64,000 bases of DNA. Source: Nyssa sinensis (Eukaryota; Streptophyta; Magnoliopsida; Cornales; Nyssaceae). Both the position numbers and the translations under genes were made by a program. Below, one piece after another: positions 33,795 to 44,648 of the stretch; within the stretch, counting starts at the first letter, position 1; every line of letters begins with the position of its first letter. The notes beneath the pieces were generated by a model that saw nothing but the letters and a program-made list of their open reading frames with translations, made no database searches and was not told the origin of the DNA. The stretch spans positions 31,820,383 to 31,884,382 of the forward strand of contig CM018038.1 in the NCBI GenBank assembly GCA_008638375.1, given 5' to 3'.

Positions 33795-34185
33795 AATATT
33801 TTCTTAATTGAGGAAAAATATGAAATTATGACCAAAAGTTTTTTGGAAAACATCAAAATAAAGGTAAGAAATGGAAGAAGGACCTACTTTTGGAATTAAA
33901 GACAAGTGGAATGGGGAGTTTCTCCTTTATAATAAGTATATTCTATTGCCATTAATAAGGAACGTTGCTTGCTTGATTTTTCGGTTCAGAAATATGGAAA
34001 GATTCATTGGGAAATTTTGTTTTGAAGATCATTGTTTCTTTGGGAGTTAAAGGAGAAGGATAGCTTATTGGATCTGTTAGGTGAGGTTCCTTTGTTTAAT
34101 AGTAGTGAACCTGATGTTTTGTGTTAGAAAGGTTCAAGAAATGAGTCTTTCCCAGTAAATGAGATTTATGAATTATTTGAGAACT
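33795..34185 (+). pseudogene. LINE C-terminal region, part 2
   Basis: Resumes the LINE after the insertion: LPLIRNVACLIFRFRNM-like and GKFCFEDHCFFGS-like text, as in the zinc-binding tail of plant LINEs. It stops at about 34185, where copia gag sequence in the opposite orientation begins. Confidence 0.7.
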
Positions 34186-34189
34186 CATT

Positions 34190-35250
34190 CACCACACCAT
34201 CAAACATTTTAATCTTGATTGTTCCTATTCCAATGACTTCACAAGATGAATTATTACCCATAAAAATAGAACCAGATCTTACTGACTTGTAGGTGTCAAA
34301 CTAGTCCATATTAGGAGTCATATGATAGGAGCATGCATAATCTAGAATCTGTGAATTGGTCAGAACTTGATGAGACTGAAAGCATATTGCCATCCCTACC
34401 ATCTGAATCTACTTCTACTACACTGGAAGAATTTGAGGTTCCTTCATTCTACTTTCTTTTATGCTTTACCTTCTTCTTTTCCTGCTCTTTTCCTTTCTTC
34501 CTTTGTGAATAGTCTCACTTCATATGCCTAATTTCTTGGCATTTATAGCACTGGACATTCTTGTTATTCGACTTTGATCAACTATTTCTGTTATCCAACC
34601 CATTCCTTTTCCATTCTCCTTCCACGATCATGATTACCCTTCATTACAAACCCTTGATCAGGAAACTCAGTTGTATTATACTTTCTCTGATTGTATGCCA
34701 TTAGGGCTGCTGTAACTTCCTTTGTTTCTAGAGTTTCCTTCCCTCAAAGGAGATTTGTAACCAAATGCTCATAGGAACCCGGAAATGAGGTTAGGAGTAT
34801 CAGTGCCTTGTTTTTGTCCTCGAACTTTACATCAATTCTGAGCAAATCACTAATAATCTGGTTGAATGTATTAATGTGTTGAGTCAAATCTGTGTCGTCA
34901 ATCATCTTAAGCCCGTATAGTTTTTACTTAAGATCAAGCTTATTTGTAAGCGACTTGGACATGTATCAGTTCTCTAATTTTGTCCAGATTCTCGTAGGAG
35001 ACTCTTTATCCATGATGTGGTACATAACCTTGTCTACTAGACAAAGCCGAATGGTACTTACTACTCTCATCCCTAGTTCTTCCCATTCATCATCTGTCAT
35101 CTTCTCTGGCTTCTTCGTTTTCCCATAAAATGCCTTCACTAAACCTTGTTGTACCAATAGATCCTTTACCCTTCGCTGTTACAATCCGAAATTCCCAATT
35201 CTATCGAACTTCACCACATCAGCCTTGACAACAAAAAATTTTACTGCCAT
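34190..35250 (-). pseudogene. Ty1/copia gag, broken
   Basis: ATG at 35250 (MAVKFFVVKADVVKFDRIGN), stop, then RRVKDLLVQQGLVKAFYGK and EEWEELGMR-like text, continuing as TIRLCLVDKVMYHIMDKESP (35157-34966). This is the UBN2-type copia gag. A CCHC knuckle is at about 34560-34510 (VQCYKCQEIRHMK, then a stop and a Tyr where the last Cys should be). No pol follows, because LINE sequence begins at 34185. Confidence 0.85.
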
Positions 35251-35256
35251 ACCAAT

Positions 35257-35475
35257 TGTTATGAAATTAATGATCTATGCAACAAAGATTAGAGAGAAAA
35301 AGAGAAATTGACACAGATAATTTACGTGGTTCAGTAATTTACCTACATCCACGAATGCGGCTATCTTTTTCCATTATCTAGAAAACAAAGTTACAACGTA
35401 TTTATATTGCATCGTAGTTAAATCCTAACCCTAATCGGATACATTGAAATTTTCCAATCCTTTATGCAATTATCA
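35257..35475 (-). mobile_element. Copia LTR, truncated
   Basis: On the minus strand the LTR ends ...CATAACA, then ATTGGTATGGCAG. The normal primer site TTGGTATCAGAGC has lost about 8 bases, bringing the gag ATG right against the LTR. Inside is TTTACGTGGTTCAGTAATTT, a phrase common in copia LTRs. The outer end is not defined, and sequence of another family follows from about 35500. Confidence 0.65.
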
Positions 35476-35499
35476 AAGGACCAAGATAAGGAATTCAGT

Positions 35500-38400
35500 A
35501 ATTGGGTGGAAGCTCAAGAAGGAGTTCAGACCAAGCACGGCGGGGCTGCCACTAAAAGGTAACCTATGAGCCAATTTTCTTTCTCTAAACTCATGTTATA
35601 AACTCACTATTTTGGGACTGTATAATGAATTTTATGAGCATGTAATGATATAAATAAGTGTAATGAGTTAAGAAATAGAGGCCAAATAGGCTAGAAATAG
35701 ACAAGAAACATAAGTCGCCATTGATGAGCTTAAAAGTCAACCAAAATTTGACCTGAAGCAAAGCATTAAATAAGTACTCCCTCCGTCCCATATTAAGAGT
35801 CCTTTATTCCATTTTAGAATGTCCCAATTTAAGAGTCTCATTTGAAAAATTAATGTACTTTAACTTGTAAATTTCTAAATATAAAATAACATATTGGAAG
35901 TTAAATGAGGGTATTATTAGAAATTTAAACAATTTCAAAATAATAAAATGATCTTTCTTAAAAAGTTGAAATTCCAAAAATGGTCCCTTAATATGGGACA
36001 TAGTGAGTATATGGATTAAAACTACATGTAACAAGAATTCAAAAATAAGAAAAATCATGGGAAATGGGCAAAAAAATGAGAGAAATCTTGAGATGCAATC
36101 ACGGGATCGAAGTCGAACTTAATGGAATTGAGCACTAAGCTCAGTTCCAATAGCAAGAGCTGAAAGCTATTTGAACAAGGACCACAATGGAGCAAACCTC
36201 ACTCAAAATGGTTTAAAAACAAGCTTGAACTAGTGAGTTGTAGTTATGGCTACGGAAGCTCGAGATTGAGCTTCATAGTGTAATTCGAAGCTTGAAAACG
36301 ATGCCAAAAGCTAAGTTAGACAACCAGAAATTGTTTGGAATTGATTTGGGTTAAAAAAAAGTGTCTAAAATGTCATGAAATAGGAATGGAAATTTTAGGG
36401 TGTGTAATGAACAGTAAGCTTAAAAGAGAATACGATGATGAACAATGATCGAGTCGAGTTGGGCTGCAATCAGGTTCGGGCCAACCCAGGCGTCCAAAAT
36501 GGATCCTTAATTTAGTTTAATGACATCGTTTGGGGGGAAAAAAGGGACTGACATGGCAGACCGGATTGGACCGGTCGATTTTTTATGTTTGAGCCACAGT
36601 TCACTTATGGAACCACAAAACTCGTTGGTTCTTTGAAGAATTAAAACTATTCACCCCTTTAAGTGTTGAACCAATGGGTTTTGGCCAAATTTTATTAGAC
36701 CAAAACTTTTGTAAATTGTATTTTAACCCTAGCTTTTTATGGAAATTACAAATGGCCTTAGAAAAATAATTAAATATTATTTTAATGCCCCTAATTCTTA
36801 GGTAAAAATAGTATTTTACCCATGGGCCTAAAGCACTATAATAAAGGCCAATTGAAATGCAAGAAGAGGCATTTTCAATATTTTTAAGCATTTCGAACTC
36901 AATGGTAGAGTCCGTGGGGAAGTTAGATCTCGAAATATATGAACAAATGAACTAGACTAATTTCAAATAAGTCCTAAAGAGTTAATAAAGTTACCAAATG
37001 AACTCCGATGACCGCAAGGGTACCCACTCTAAGGTTTTTCGACGTTTTATGCTCAATGGTGTGGTCTGTTTTGCCAAATAAGGTGCCTAAAGTATAGATA
37101 CGCAAAATTAATAATTCACAAACTACCTTTAATGATAAATAAGCTATCAAATGGAACAGGAAAGCAAAGAAAGAGGCATACCCAACATTGTTGGACGCCT
37201 TGGACCTAATGGTAAGGTCTAATTGAGCATCCGGGAAACCGAAGATGGTTCCATATGAAATTATGAAATTATGAAAATTCCCCTAGGCATAGGTTAAGCC
37301 ATAAGAAGGCTAATTAAGATCTGAAAGAGGCTAAGTTTAGTATTTTTTTACGTTTTGGACCTGACGGTGATGTTTGCTTGGGAAAAATAGAACTCTGTGA
37401 CAAATTATAAAATGACGAATAAGTCCCTAAGACCTAATTAAGTGATTAGATAAAATTGGAAAGTAAAAGGGCACTTATCCTATGATTTAAGGACCCTTTG
37501 GACTAAAAAATGAAATCCGTTTAGGCAAATAATGAGCGGAATAAAAAGGGACATAAAATGGTAAAATGACCAAAATGCCCCTAAGGGCTAAAATAAGTCA
37601 TAAGATGAACTAAGAAACGTTAGGAATCCTAATTTAAAAACCTAAGGGAAGCTTACACAATAAAACTAAGTTCAAAAGGAACTAAGCATCAAGTAGGGAG
37701 ATACTTTAAGTTATGATAAGTACTAATAATTTATCAATGTGTGTTAATCCATGACTTAAGATCACCAGCGTGGGAATGGAGATGAGTTGACTAGTAAAGT
37801 AAGTTTGTAACCAAGTAACTGTGGATTCTAGACTACAGTTGAGTAACCTTGTACCTTCGACTGGTGCCATTTCTATCTAAAGCATTTCAAATAATAGTTT
37901 TATTCTCAGATGCACTTTTAGTTATGAACTCTTTATTTCTGATCTGATTTGCAAAGATTTGGTTCGGTTTGAAAAGCATGGTTTATTACTTAACCTTGTT
38001 ATTTGTTTTGAAACCTCTAGATATCTAAAATATCTATATTTGCTACATCTGTTTTTGAGTGCCTTCTACATGAATTACCATAAACTATGTCGGAAACACT
38101 CCCTCGGTAGGCCTTTGTAAGCTGAGAACTCTAAATTGCAAATGCCCTCTATGGCATATTTGTCTATTTTTTTCTGATCTAGTTGGTTGGCATAATGGCA
38201 TGAATTATTATTGATTATCATAAACTATCATTTTGCATGATTATACTTTTCTGATCTGTCTGTCTACTCTATTTTAAATCTATTTGTTTTACTCTATTTT
38301 AAATCTGTTTGTCTGTACTATTTTTAATCTGTACAACTTTAATTTTAAACCGCTCTATTTTGAATCTGATCTGCTTTGAGTTATAAAATTTTTTGGCATA

Positions 38401-39018
38401 TATTTATAAAAAGATACTCATATTTTGAATATTGTTACAAGCATGATCTAAATTCCTGCTTTTTAATTAAAGCCTTTTAAGTGCTATCAATGGAAAATAA
38501 CATTTTGGGTTTCCTAAAACCCATGATAATACGCCGGTATTACTCACCAGCTTTTCACAAAACTCATAGTATTTTTATGAATATATAGGTACTCTAAAGG
38601 AAAGAGAAGTATGTAAGTTATGCATGTAAATTCTCTAAGCCTAGAGGGAACCTGCTAAAGCAGCCATATAGAGACTCCCGTGTCTTGAGGACGACACCAC
38701 TGAAAGTAAGTGATAGCTTCGAGGAAATCAAAAGTGAGCAAGACTAGCATACCATAGTTAGTTCGTTAGTCTTAAATTTGTATGTAATGGGACCACATGA
38801 ATGTAAACTCCAATTATTGATGTATAAATGTACAAATTCTGATTTAGTTTTGCTTTGCCAAGTGTATTTCCATTTCAAAAAAATAAAATAAAAGTAACCC
38901 AGAAAATTCTGCTACAAACTATAGGTTAAAGAAAATGCATTTAGCTTGGGATCGAATTAAAGAACTTACGGTCAATCCCATTTCACAATACGCATAGGGT
39001 GGGTTTTGGGATATGACA
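35500..39018 (-). mobile_element. Second copy of the 4.5-kb LTR-type family
   Basis: Ends GGGTTTTGGGATATGACA, matching the end at 33794. Blocks such as AAATGACCAAAATGCCCCTAA (36-38 kb against 31.7 kb) and GAGTAACCTTGTAC/GAGTAATCTAGTAC recur in the same order as in 29298-33794. The outer boundary on the left is not clear and no target duplication was found. No coding capacity. A Stowaway MITE has inserted at 35777. Confidence 0.6.
35777..36007 (+). mobile_element. Stowaway MITE, 231 bp
   Basis: The ends are CTCCCTCCGTCCCATATTAA and the complement of TTAATATGGGACATAGTGAG, flanked by TA (35775-35776 and 36008-36009). TA target duplication and this terminal sequence define Stowaway (Tc1/mariner-derived) MITEs. 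No coding capacity. Confidence 0.92.
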
Positions 39019-39245
39019 TCTCATTCTCAAACTAAAATGAGCCTCCACTCCACTGTGGGAAGATCAGTTTTAGAGAAAGAACCACATTATAGATGAAACA
39101 TGGAGAGAAAGTGGCACTATTGTCTGGTTGGGCACTTGTCTTAGCCTTTTTTTGTTCTTTCTAGTGTTATTCCCTTCTATATAGTGTCGTTGGGCACTTT
39201 TTTGGTTTATAAAATATTTAATTACCAAAAAACATATTAAAAAAG
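39019..39245 (+). mobile_element. Possible LINE 3' end
   Basis: The end TTATAAAATATTTAATTACC followed by A-rich sequence resembles the tail of the small LINE insertion at 24699 (minus strand). It may be the displaced 3' end of the LINE that stops at 34185; that link is inference. Confidence 0.3.
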
Positions 39246-40772
39246 TGGTCAAAATGTGCCAGAAAAACAAAGAAAAAAATAAAGTTTTCTCTAATGGACA
39301 ACAATAGAGAGAAGATGAAGATGATGAACAATGATTTCAAAAAAGGGCATCATTGTAGGGTATCCTAAGAAGAAACATTCATCACCCTTGAAGTTAAATT
39401 TTCTCAAATGTTCTCTATCTCTTGAGATATAGCAAGGACTACAAATTGTTTTGAAATATTTAACTATTGGTTTCTTTTTAGTCCATAACTCATAAGGAGT
39501 TTTAAATGTTCCTGGTTTTAGATATACTCTATTAATGGTGTAGCATGTAGTGTTTATTATTTCTGTCCATAAATTTATGGCCAATTTTTTACTGTTAAGC
39601 ATCACTCGGTCCATTTCATGAACCATTCTATTTTCTCTCGGCAACACGATTTTATTATAAAGTAGTAGTAGAAAACATTTCACATACTATTCCTAATGAT
39701 TCATAGTAATCTGAAAACTCGACATTAATGAATTCTCTTCCTTTATCACTTCAGATTCGTGTAATCAAATAATCTTTCTCGTTTTGAATCCTTTACACAA
39801 TTTAAGTAATGCAATAGTGGCATCTGGTTTTTCTCTAAGAAAATCAACCCAAATCTAATGGGAATAATCTTCAAGAACCAATAATATGTACCTTTTTCTT
39901 TCTACACTTTCTGCTAGAATGGGACTTATAAGATCTATATGTATTAGCTCTAATGGTCTAGTTATAGAAATTTTGTTGGTTCTTTTGTGTTAAGCTTTAT
40001 TTTCTTTTCTTTTTGGCATGGTCCACACAGATTTCTAGGGAGCTTCTAATGGGGGAAGACCCCAAAAAATCTCTTTCTTAGAGGGCCTTGCTAGATCCTT
40101 GACATTTACATGTCCTAATCTTTAGTGTCATAGGTCAATGAATTCTAGACTAGTCCTATTGTATACATAAGTAAGGTTAAGAAAAACTGAATAATAATTA
40201 TCTAAAAGTCTAAGTCCCCTTACTATGCATTATTGATCTTTATCTATGACTCAACAACCAGTGTTATCAAAATTTACTTGAGGTTGAGTATCACCAAAAT
40301 TTACAAATGATAATTAGACTTTCCTAAAGCCCATCAATATAAAATACGTCATCTATTTTGGCAAACCCTAGCATTCCAAATGATATATTCTTGATTACTT
40401 TGCATTTATGATCATCATCTATAGTGATTGTTCCTATTTTGCATTTTTTGTAAAAAATAAAATTGTCTTTTTACTCTACTCATATGCCTTGAACAACCAC
40501 TATTAAACAACAATTTAGAGGTGGTGGTAGCCACTTTATATGATGTGTGTGCCACAAAAGCTTTAATTATTTCTTTTCTTACCAAAATTAACTTTACAAT
40601 ATTTTTCTCATTTATCCTTAGCCTTTTTAAGTTGAGGAGGAGACTTATCCATCTTAGTATTCTGATTAAAATTTTTTAGGTTGAGGGAGCCTACATCACC
40701 CGGTGCTTATTCGAACTCATTAACCTTCACATTCCTTTCTGATTCTCTAGTTCAATTAGCTTTTAGCATTTA
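39246..40772 (-). pseudogene. Ty1/copia protease-integrase fragment
   Basis: Read on the minus strand from 40772: LLFNSGCSRHMSR (about 40510-40470), the protease end of copia (usual DSGCSRHM; here the catalytic Asp is Asn). Then RLGHVNVKDLARPSKK (about 40125-40080), the pre-integrase domain, LELIHIDLISPI (about 39960-39925), DYSH*IWVDFLREKPDA, and the end of the integrase core (YNKIVLPRENRMVHEMDRVM, WTEIINTTCYTINR, from 39660). Multiple stops. It belongs to a different element from the copia gag at 34-35 kb, because the order of genes along the strand is wrong for one element. Confidence 0.8.
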
Positions 40773-42985
40773 TATCATGCCCCGAAACTGAAGAGGCTTG
40801 GGTGTGTGGTAAGTGACCCCATTTCCGAGTCACTCTAAAGTGACATAAGTAAATCTAAAACATGTTATGTTATTCTTATTTAAATTAAATATTCTATTGG
40901 AGGCAAGTCGGGTGTCGAAAAGTCAGTCCGAAAGCCAAACTGACAAAATGGGAAGAGAGGTGGTCAGGCCTGCCCCTCAGTGCCAATCGGCACACTAAGA
41001 GGGGGTTTCCCACCTTCTAGTGCCGATTGGCACTCACGATGTGCCGATCGGCCTTCTGGCCCCTGCTTTGACCTATTTCAAAATTTTCCCTTATTTTGAC
41101 TCCTTTCCTCCATTCAACCTATTTCTCTAGTCCCAAACTTATTCATTTTCATTTCATCCAACATCAATAATGTCTCCTAAAATTCATTAAAAATTTAAAA
41201 TTACTTTCATTCATAAAAAATAAAATTTTCAATTTCAAGTTCGAGTTTCCATGCTTCACAATTTCAAAATGATAAAAAGGAAGCTATGTATCTCACTATG
41301 TTTACATCATTATCAAGCATCTAGTTTATACACATTTAAACTATGAAATACATCATCTATTCCATAGGAATATACATCAACAAGTCTTCCCAATAGATCA
41401 TGACATTCAACTATACAAAATAGTGGCCCTTCCAAAAATAGTGTACCATGGTTTTTTTATCGTTACTTAGGACCGTAACTTATTAAGATTAAAATAAAAA
41501 TTACTATGAGTCTCCACATTTGGAGGGTTGTCCAAATGCACCCAAAAACATAGTCTTCCCAAATAACATCAAGAGTGTTGTTCTATTAAGGGTCAGTACA
41601 ACAAGCCCAGTAGAAGAAATCTAAATATAGGCAAGAACATGTGGTGGCACGTGTATGCTTGTGCACGTGTAGTGGCAATCAAGTGTTCATCAAGCATGCA
41701 TCATCAACAACAAGGATTCAAACAATAACTAAGTTTTTATGTACTAAAGCATATAAGTATTACAAAAAAGCACTATCAAGGAAAGAAATGTATATTGTTC
41801 CAAATTTTAATGTTTCATTCCATTTGAGTTCTTTTAATTATTCAAAGTTTCCATTTTCATCTTCTAAGTGTTAATCCCAACACTATATTCCTAGTCAGCC
41901 CCTAGTAAGCCTTGTGTGCTTTACGGGCTACTAACCTAATGGAGACATACAACCATCAACGCGGGTTTACAGCTCGCAATTCGAAGGGAGACACCATCCC
42001 GTACACCAATTAAAACCCCGACTAAGTGCAATCTCACCACGCTCAAAGTCACACAATTGACGTGCCCAATCCTAGCCCCATGTTCATCATTTTTCAAGTA
42101 TTCATTCCCACATTCCCAAAGGGCTTAACATTCAAAATTATATTCATAATTCATCATATATTCATCATGGGGGTTAAGCATTCAAGTGACTTCATCAAAT
42201 TTTCATAATTTCACGTCAATGAAGCAAATTCACAAACACCTTGCATGCCATTTACAATATCAAGCATAAAGCATGTATATAAACTCATTTCATGATTCCA
42301 CCAAGAAATTGTTTTTGTAAATAATCGGGAGTGAATTTAATAGTTAGACAAGATCAAAACAAACTATCTCATGGTAGGAATGCACCAATTTCATGAAATT
42401 TCAATGTACATGCCATATATGCCCTAAAATGTAAACATGAGTAATCTAATGGCAATAGATGAGATAGACATGCAATGAACCAAGCTACACATCTCCTATA
42501 CCTAGGTTTAGAAATCCCCTACCTCAATTTCTTCAAATTGTGGTAGAAACCCTAACTTTTCCCTTGTTGAATCTTGATGGATTTTTCAAATTTCTTGCTT
42601 TTAGGTTGAGATTTATCAGTAAGGAGTCTTTGTGCTTCTTCAATCTCCCAAGAAAACTCCACTTGTCTAAAGATCGTTAAACCCTAGCCTTCCTTCTCTT
42701 CTTCTCCTTCTCTTTTTCTCCCTTTTTCTCTTTCTCTCCCTCTTTCAGGTAAATGTGTGTGTGTGTTTTCTAGTGTGTTTTAGGTGTGTAGGGGATTGGC
42801 TTTAAAAGGCCAAAAGTAAGATAAAATGTGAAATTTCCTTTTTGCCCCTCCTTATTTCTTTTCCTTCTTTTTATTTCCAAGCCCATTTTAGTCCTTTCAT
42901 TTAACAAATTTAATTTCTTAACAAAATTTTACATTATTATGATTTTATAATTTATAATTTAGGAAAAAAATTTCAAGTCGTTACA
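40773..42985 (+). mobile_element. 2.2-kb solo-LTR-like insertion with target duplication
   Basis: Bounded by ATTTA on both sides (40768-40772 and 42986-42990), a perfect 5-bp duplication. It begins TATCATGCCCCG (a TGTCACGCCCCG-type start with the first G changed) and ends GTCGTTACA. There is no coding sequence. It contains CT-rich DNA near its right end (42690-42750). It is most simply a solo LTR left by recombination. Confidence 0.7.
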
Positions 42986-42990
42986 ATTTA

Positions 42991-43262
42991 ATGGACAGTT
43001 AGTCAAAGTTCAACATGTTTATTCATTATGTCAACTCACAAAACAATGTGTCCTACCTTTTAATACTAGTGATTCTATCTCTTTTGCTCTATTTGATCTT
43101 ATGCATTCTCATATTTTGGGTCCCACTCCTACTGCTCCCATGGGCAGATCTAAATAATTTGTTATTTTTGTTGGTAATTATTATCGTTTTCCTAGTTATA
43201 TTACGTGCACAATCACTATGAGTTGTCACAAATCTATTTTGATTTTTCTAGCATGGTTAAAA
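42991..43262 (+). pseudogene. Ty1/copia integrase fragment, plus strand
   Basis: Plus-strand reading across two frames gives TKQCVLPFNTSDSIS, FALFDLMHSHILGPTPTAPM and a VIFVGNYYRF-like block; compare the copia integrase core start (FDLIHSDIWGP, then FVDDYSR). It has opposite orientation to the fragment at 39.2-40.8 kb. The metal-binding Asp of HSD is replaced by His. Confidence 0.7.
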
Positions 43263-43321
43263 CTCATGGGATGGTAAAGATATAAGATATGAACCTTGAG
43301 ATGGATCAGACTTGAGGCTTA

Positions 43322-43447
43322 TACGTTTGGCGGTCTAGACCGAAGGTCTGTACATTTGGAAGACCAGACCGAAGGTCTGTACATTTGGTGGACCAGACCG
43401 AATGTCTGTACATTTGGTGGACCAGACCGAAGGTCTGTACATTTGGT
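43322..43447. repeat. 29-bp minisatellite, about 4.5 copies
   Basis: Units of GGTCTGTACATTTGG plus (A/T)(A/G)GACCAGACCGAA, spaced 29 bp. Because 29 is not a multiple of 3, the overlapping ORFs on both strands cycle through three frames of the same DNA and are not real genes. Confidence 0.9.
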
Positions 43448-43690
43448 TAAGAATACTTTACGAGGATATTTCTGGAAAAAGGAGACCTTTATTGATGGTA
43501 CTTTTGCTAAATGCCTTATACTCCCGGATTGGGGAAAATTTTTCCATCCATACCCTCGAGTCAATACAAGATGAGTTTAACAATCCTTTCCACTTAGTGG
43601 GGACCTTTCTAGCAATTTTCTCGTAATAGGATCCTTGGAATTTGGAAGCACCCGTCTCGAAAGAGATCTTCCATTTAAAAGCTGATGGGC
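43448..43690. other. Unassigned junction sequence
   Basis: No gene recognised. It lies between the minisatellite and the 3'-most recognisable Tat sequence and may include part of an LTR. Confidence 0.3.
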
Positions 43691-44093
43691 CTGGGTCTTA
43701 GTTCAGATGGTCGTTTTGTGGCAATGTGCTTTTGTCCCGATTGTGGCTGGATCCCTCTTTTCCTTGAGTGAACGTAAGTTTTACAAACCACTGGTTATTG
43801 ACTTTAAACAGCATTAAGGCCTTTACGTTAATGACTTGGAGCCACCCTGGAGGCGATGTCCCTTGCTCCTGCCTTACGAGTTTATCGTCGAGATCTATTG
43901 TACGAGTGATAAGGTCTGAATCTATACGCAAATATCGCCTCTGAGACTCCGAGTTTGAAAAAAACTTTAACGGGGTTCTTCTGCTGCCCTTTGTTCTTTG
44001 ATTTAGCAACTCATTATTTGTACAATGGCAGCCTATGGCCTCGTGATGGTGGGAAAGGGCTGGTTCCATACATTCACGATCATGCAGTAATTG

Positions 44094-44643
44094 CTATCTA
44101 GGAGCCTTCTCTTTGAGAACGAGGGCATGGCATTCTCTAGAGGTTGGTTGGCACCCTCTGACGGGGTAGACGGCCTGGTTGTGGATGTATTTTAAGCATT
44201 GGTGGAAGGTTAAAATGACCGCTCCCATCTGGTGTAGCCAAGGTCTCCCAATTATGGTGTTATACGGAGATTTGGTGTTTAGAACCATGTACTCTGTCAA
44301 CGTGGTCTTCTGTCCTTCTCTTTCCTCTACAGTAGTAGGGAGGTCGATCCTTCCCAACGGAGTACTGAGATTCCCACCGAATCCTGCCATGATTATGCCC
44401 GTGGGCTGGATATCATCAGGATCAAGTTTCATCAGCTTGAGGGGTTCATAGAACAGGATATTTGTAGAACTCCCTGTGTCAACCAAGATTCTGCGGATCT
44501 CGAAGTTAGCAACCTTGAGAGAGATGACAAGGGCGTCACTGTGGGGATAGAGTACACCTTCAACGTCTTGTTCTGTGAACTGAATCTCTGGTACTGGTTT
44601 GAAACCTTTTCCGATGTTGACGACCTACAAGGCTTTTGGGGCA
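44094..44643 (-). pseudogene. Tat protease region
   Basis: Reads KPVPEIQFTEQDVEG, VISLKVANFEIRRILVDTGS, LGRIDLPTTVEEREGQKTTL and SPYNTIIGRPWLHQM. The retropepsin active site DTGS is intact, unlike the plus element, where the Gly is Val. A stop near 44610 and loss of the rest of pol leave it non-functional. Confidence 0.85.
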
Positions 44644-44648
44644 GCTTT

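Noticed and set aside
43296..43574. Overlapping 92- and 81-codon ORFs on both strands
   Set aside because: Both translate the 29-bp minisatellite in rotating frames.
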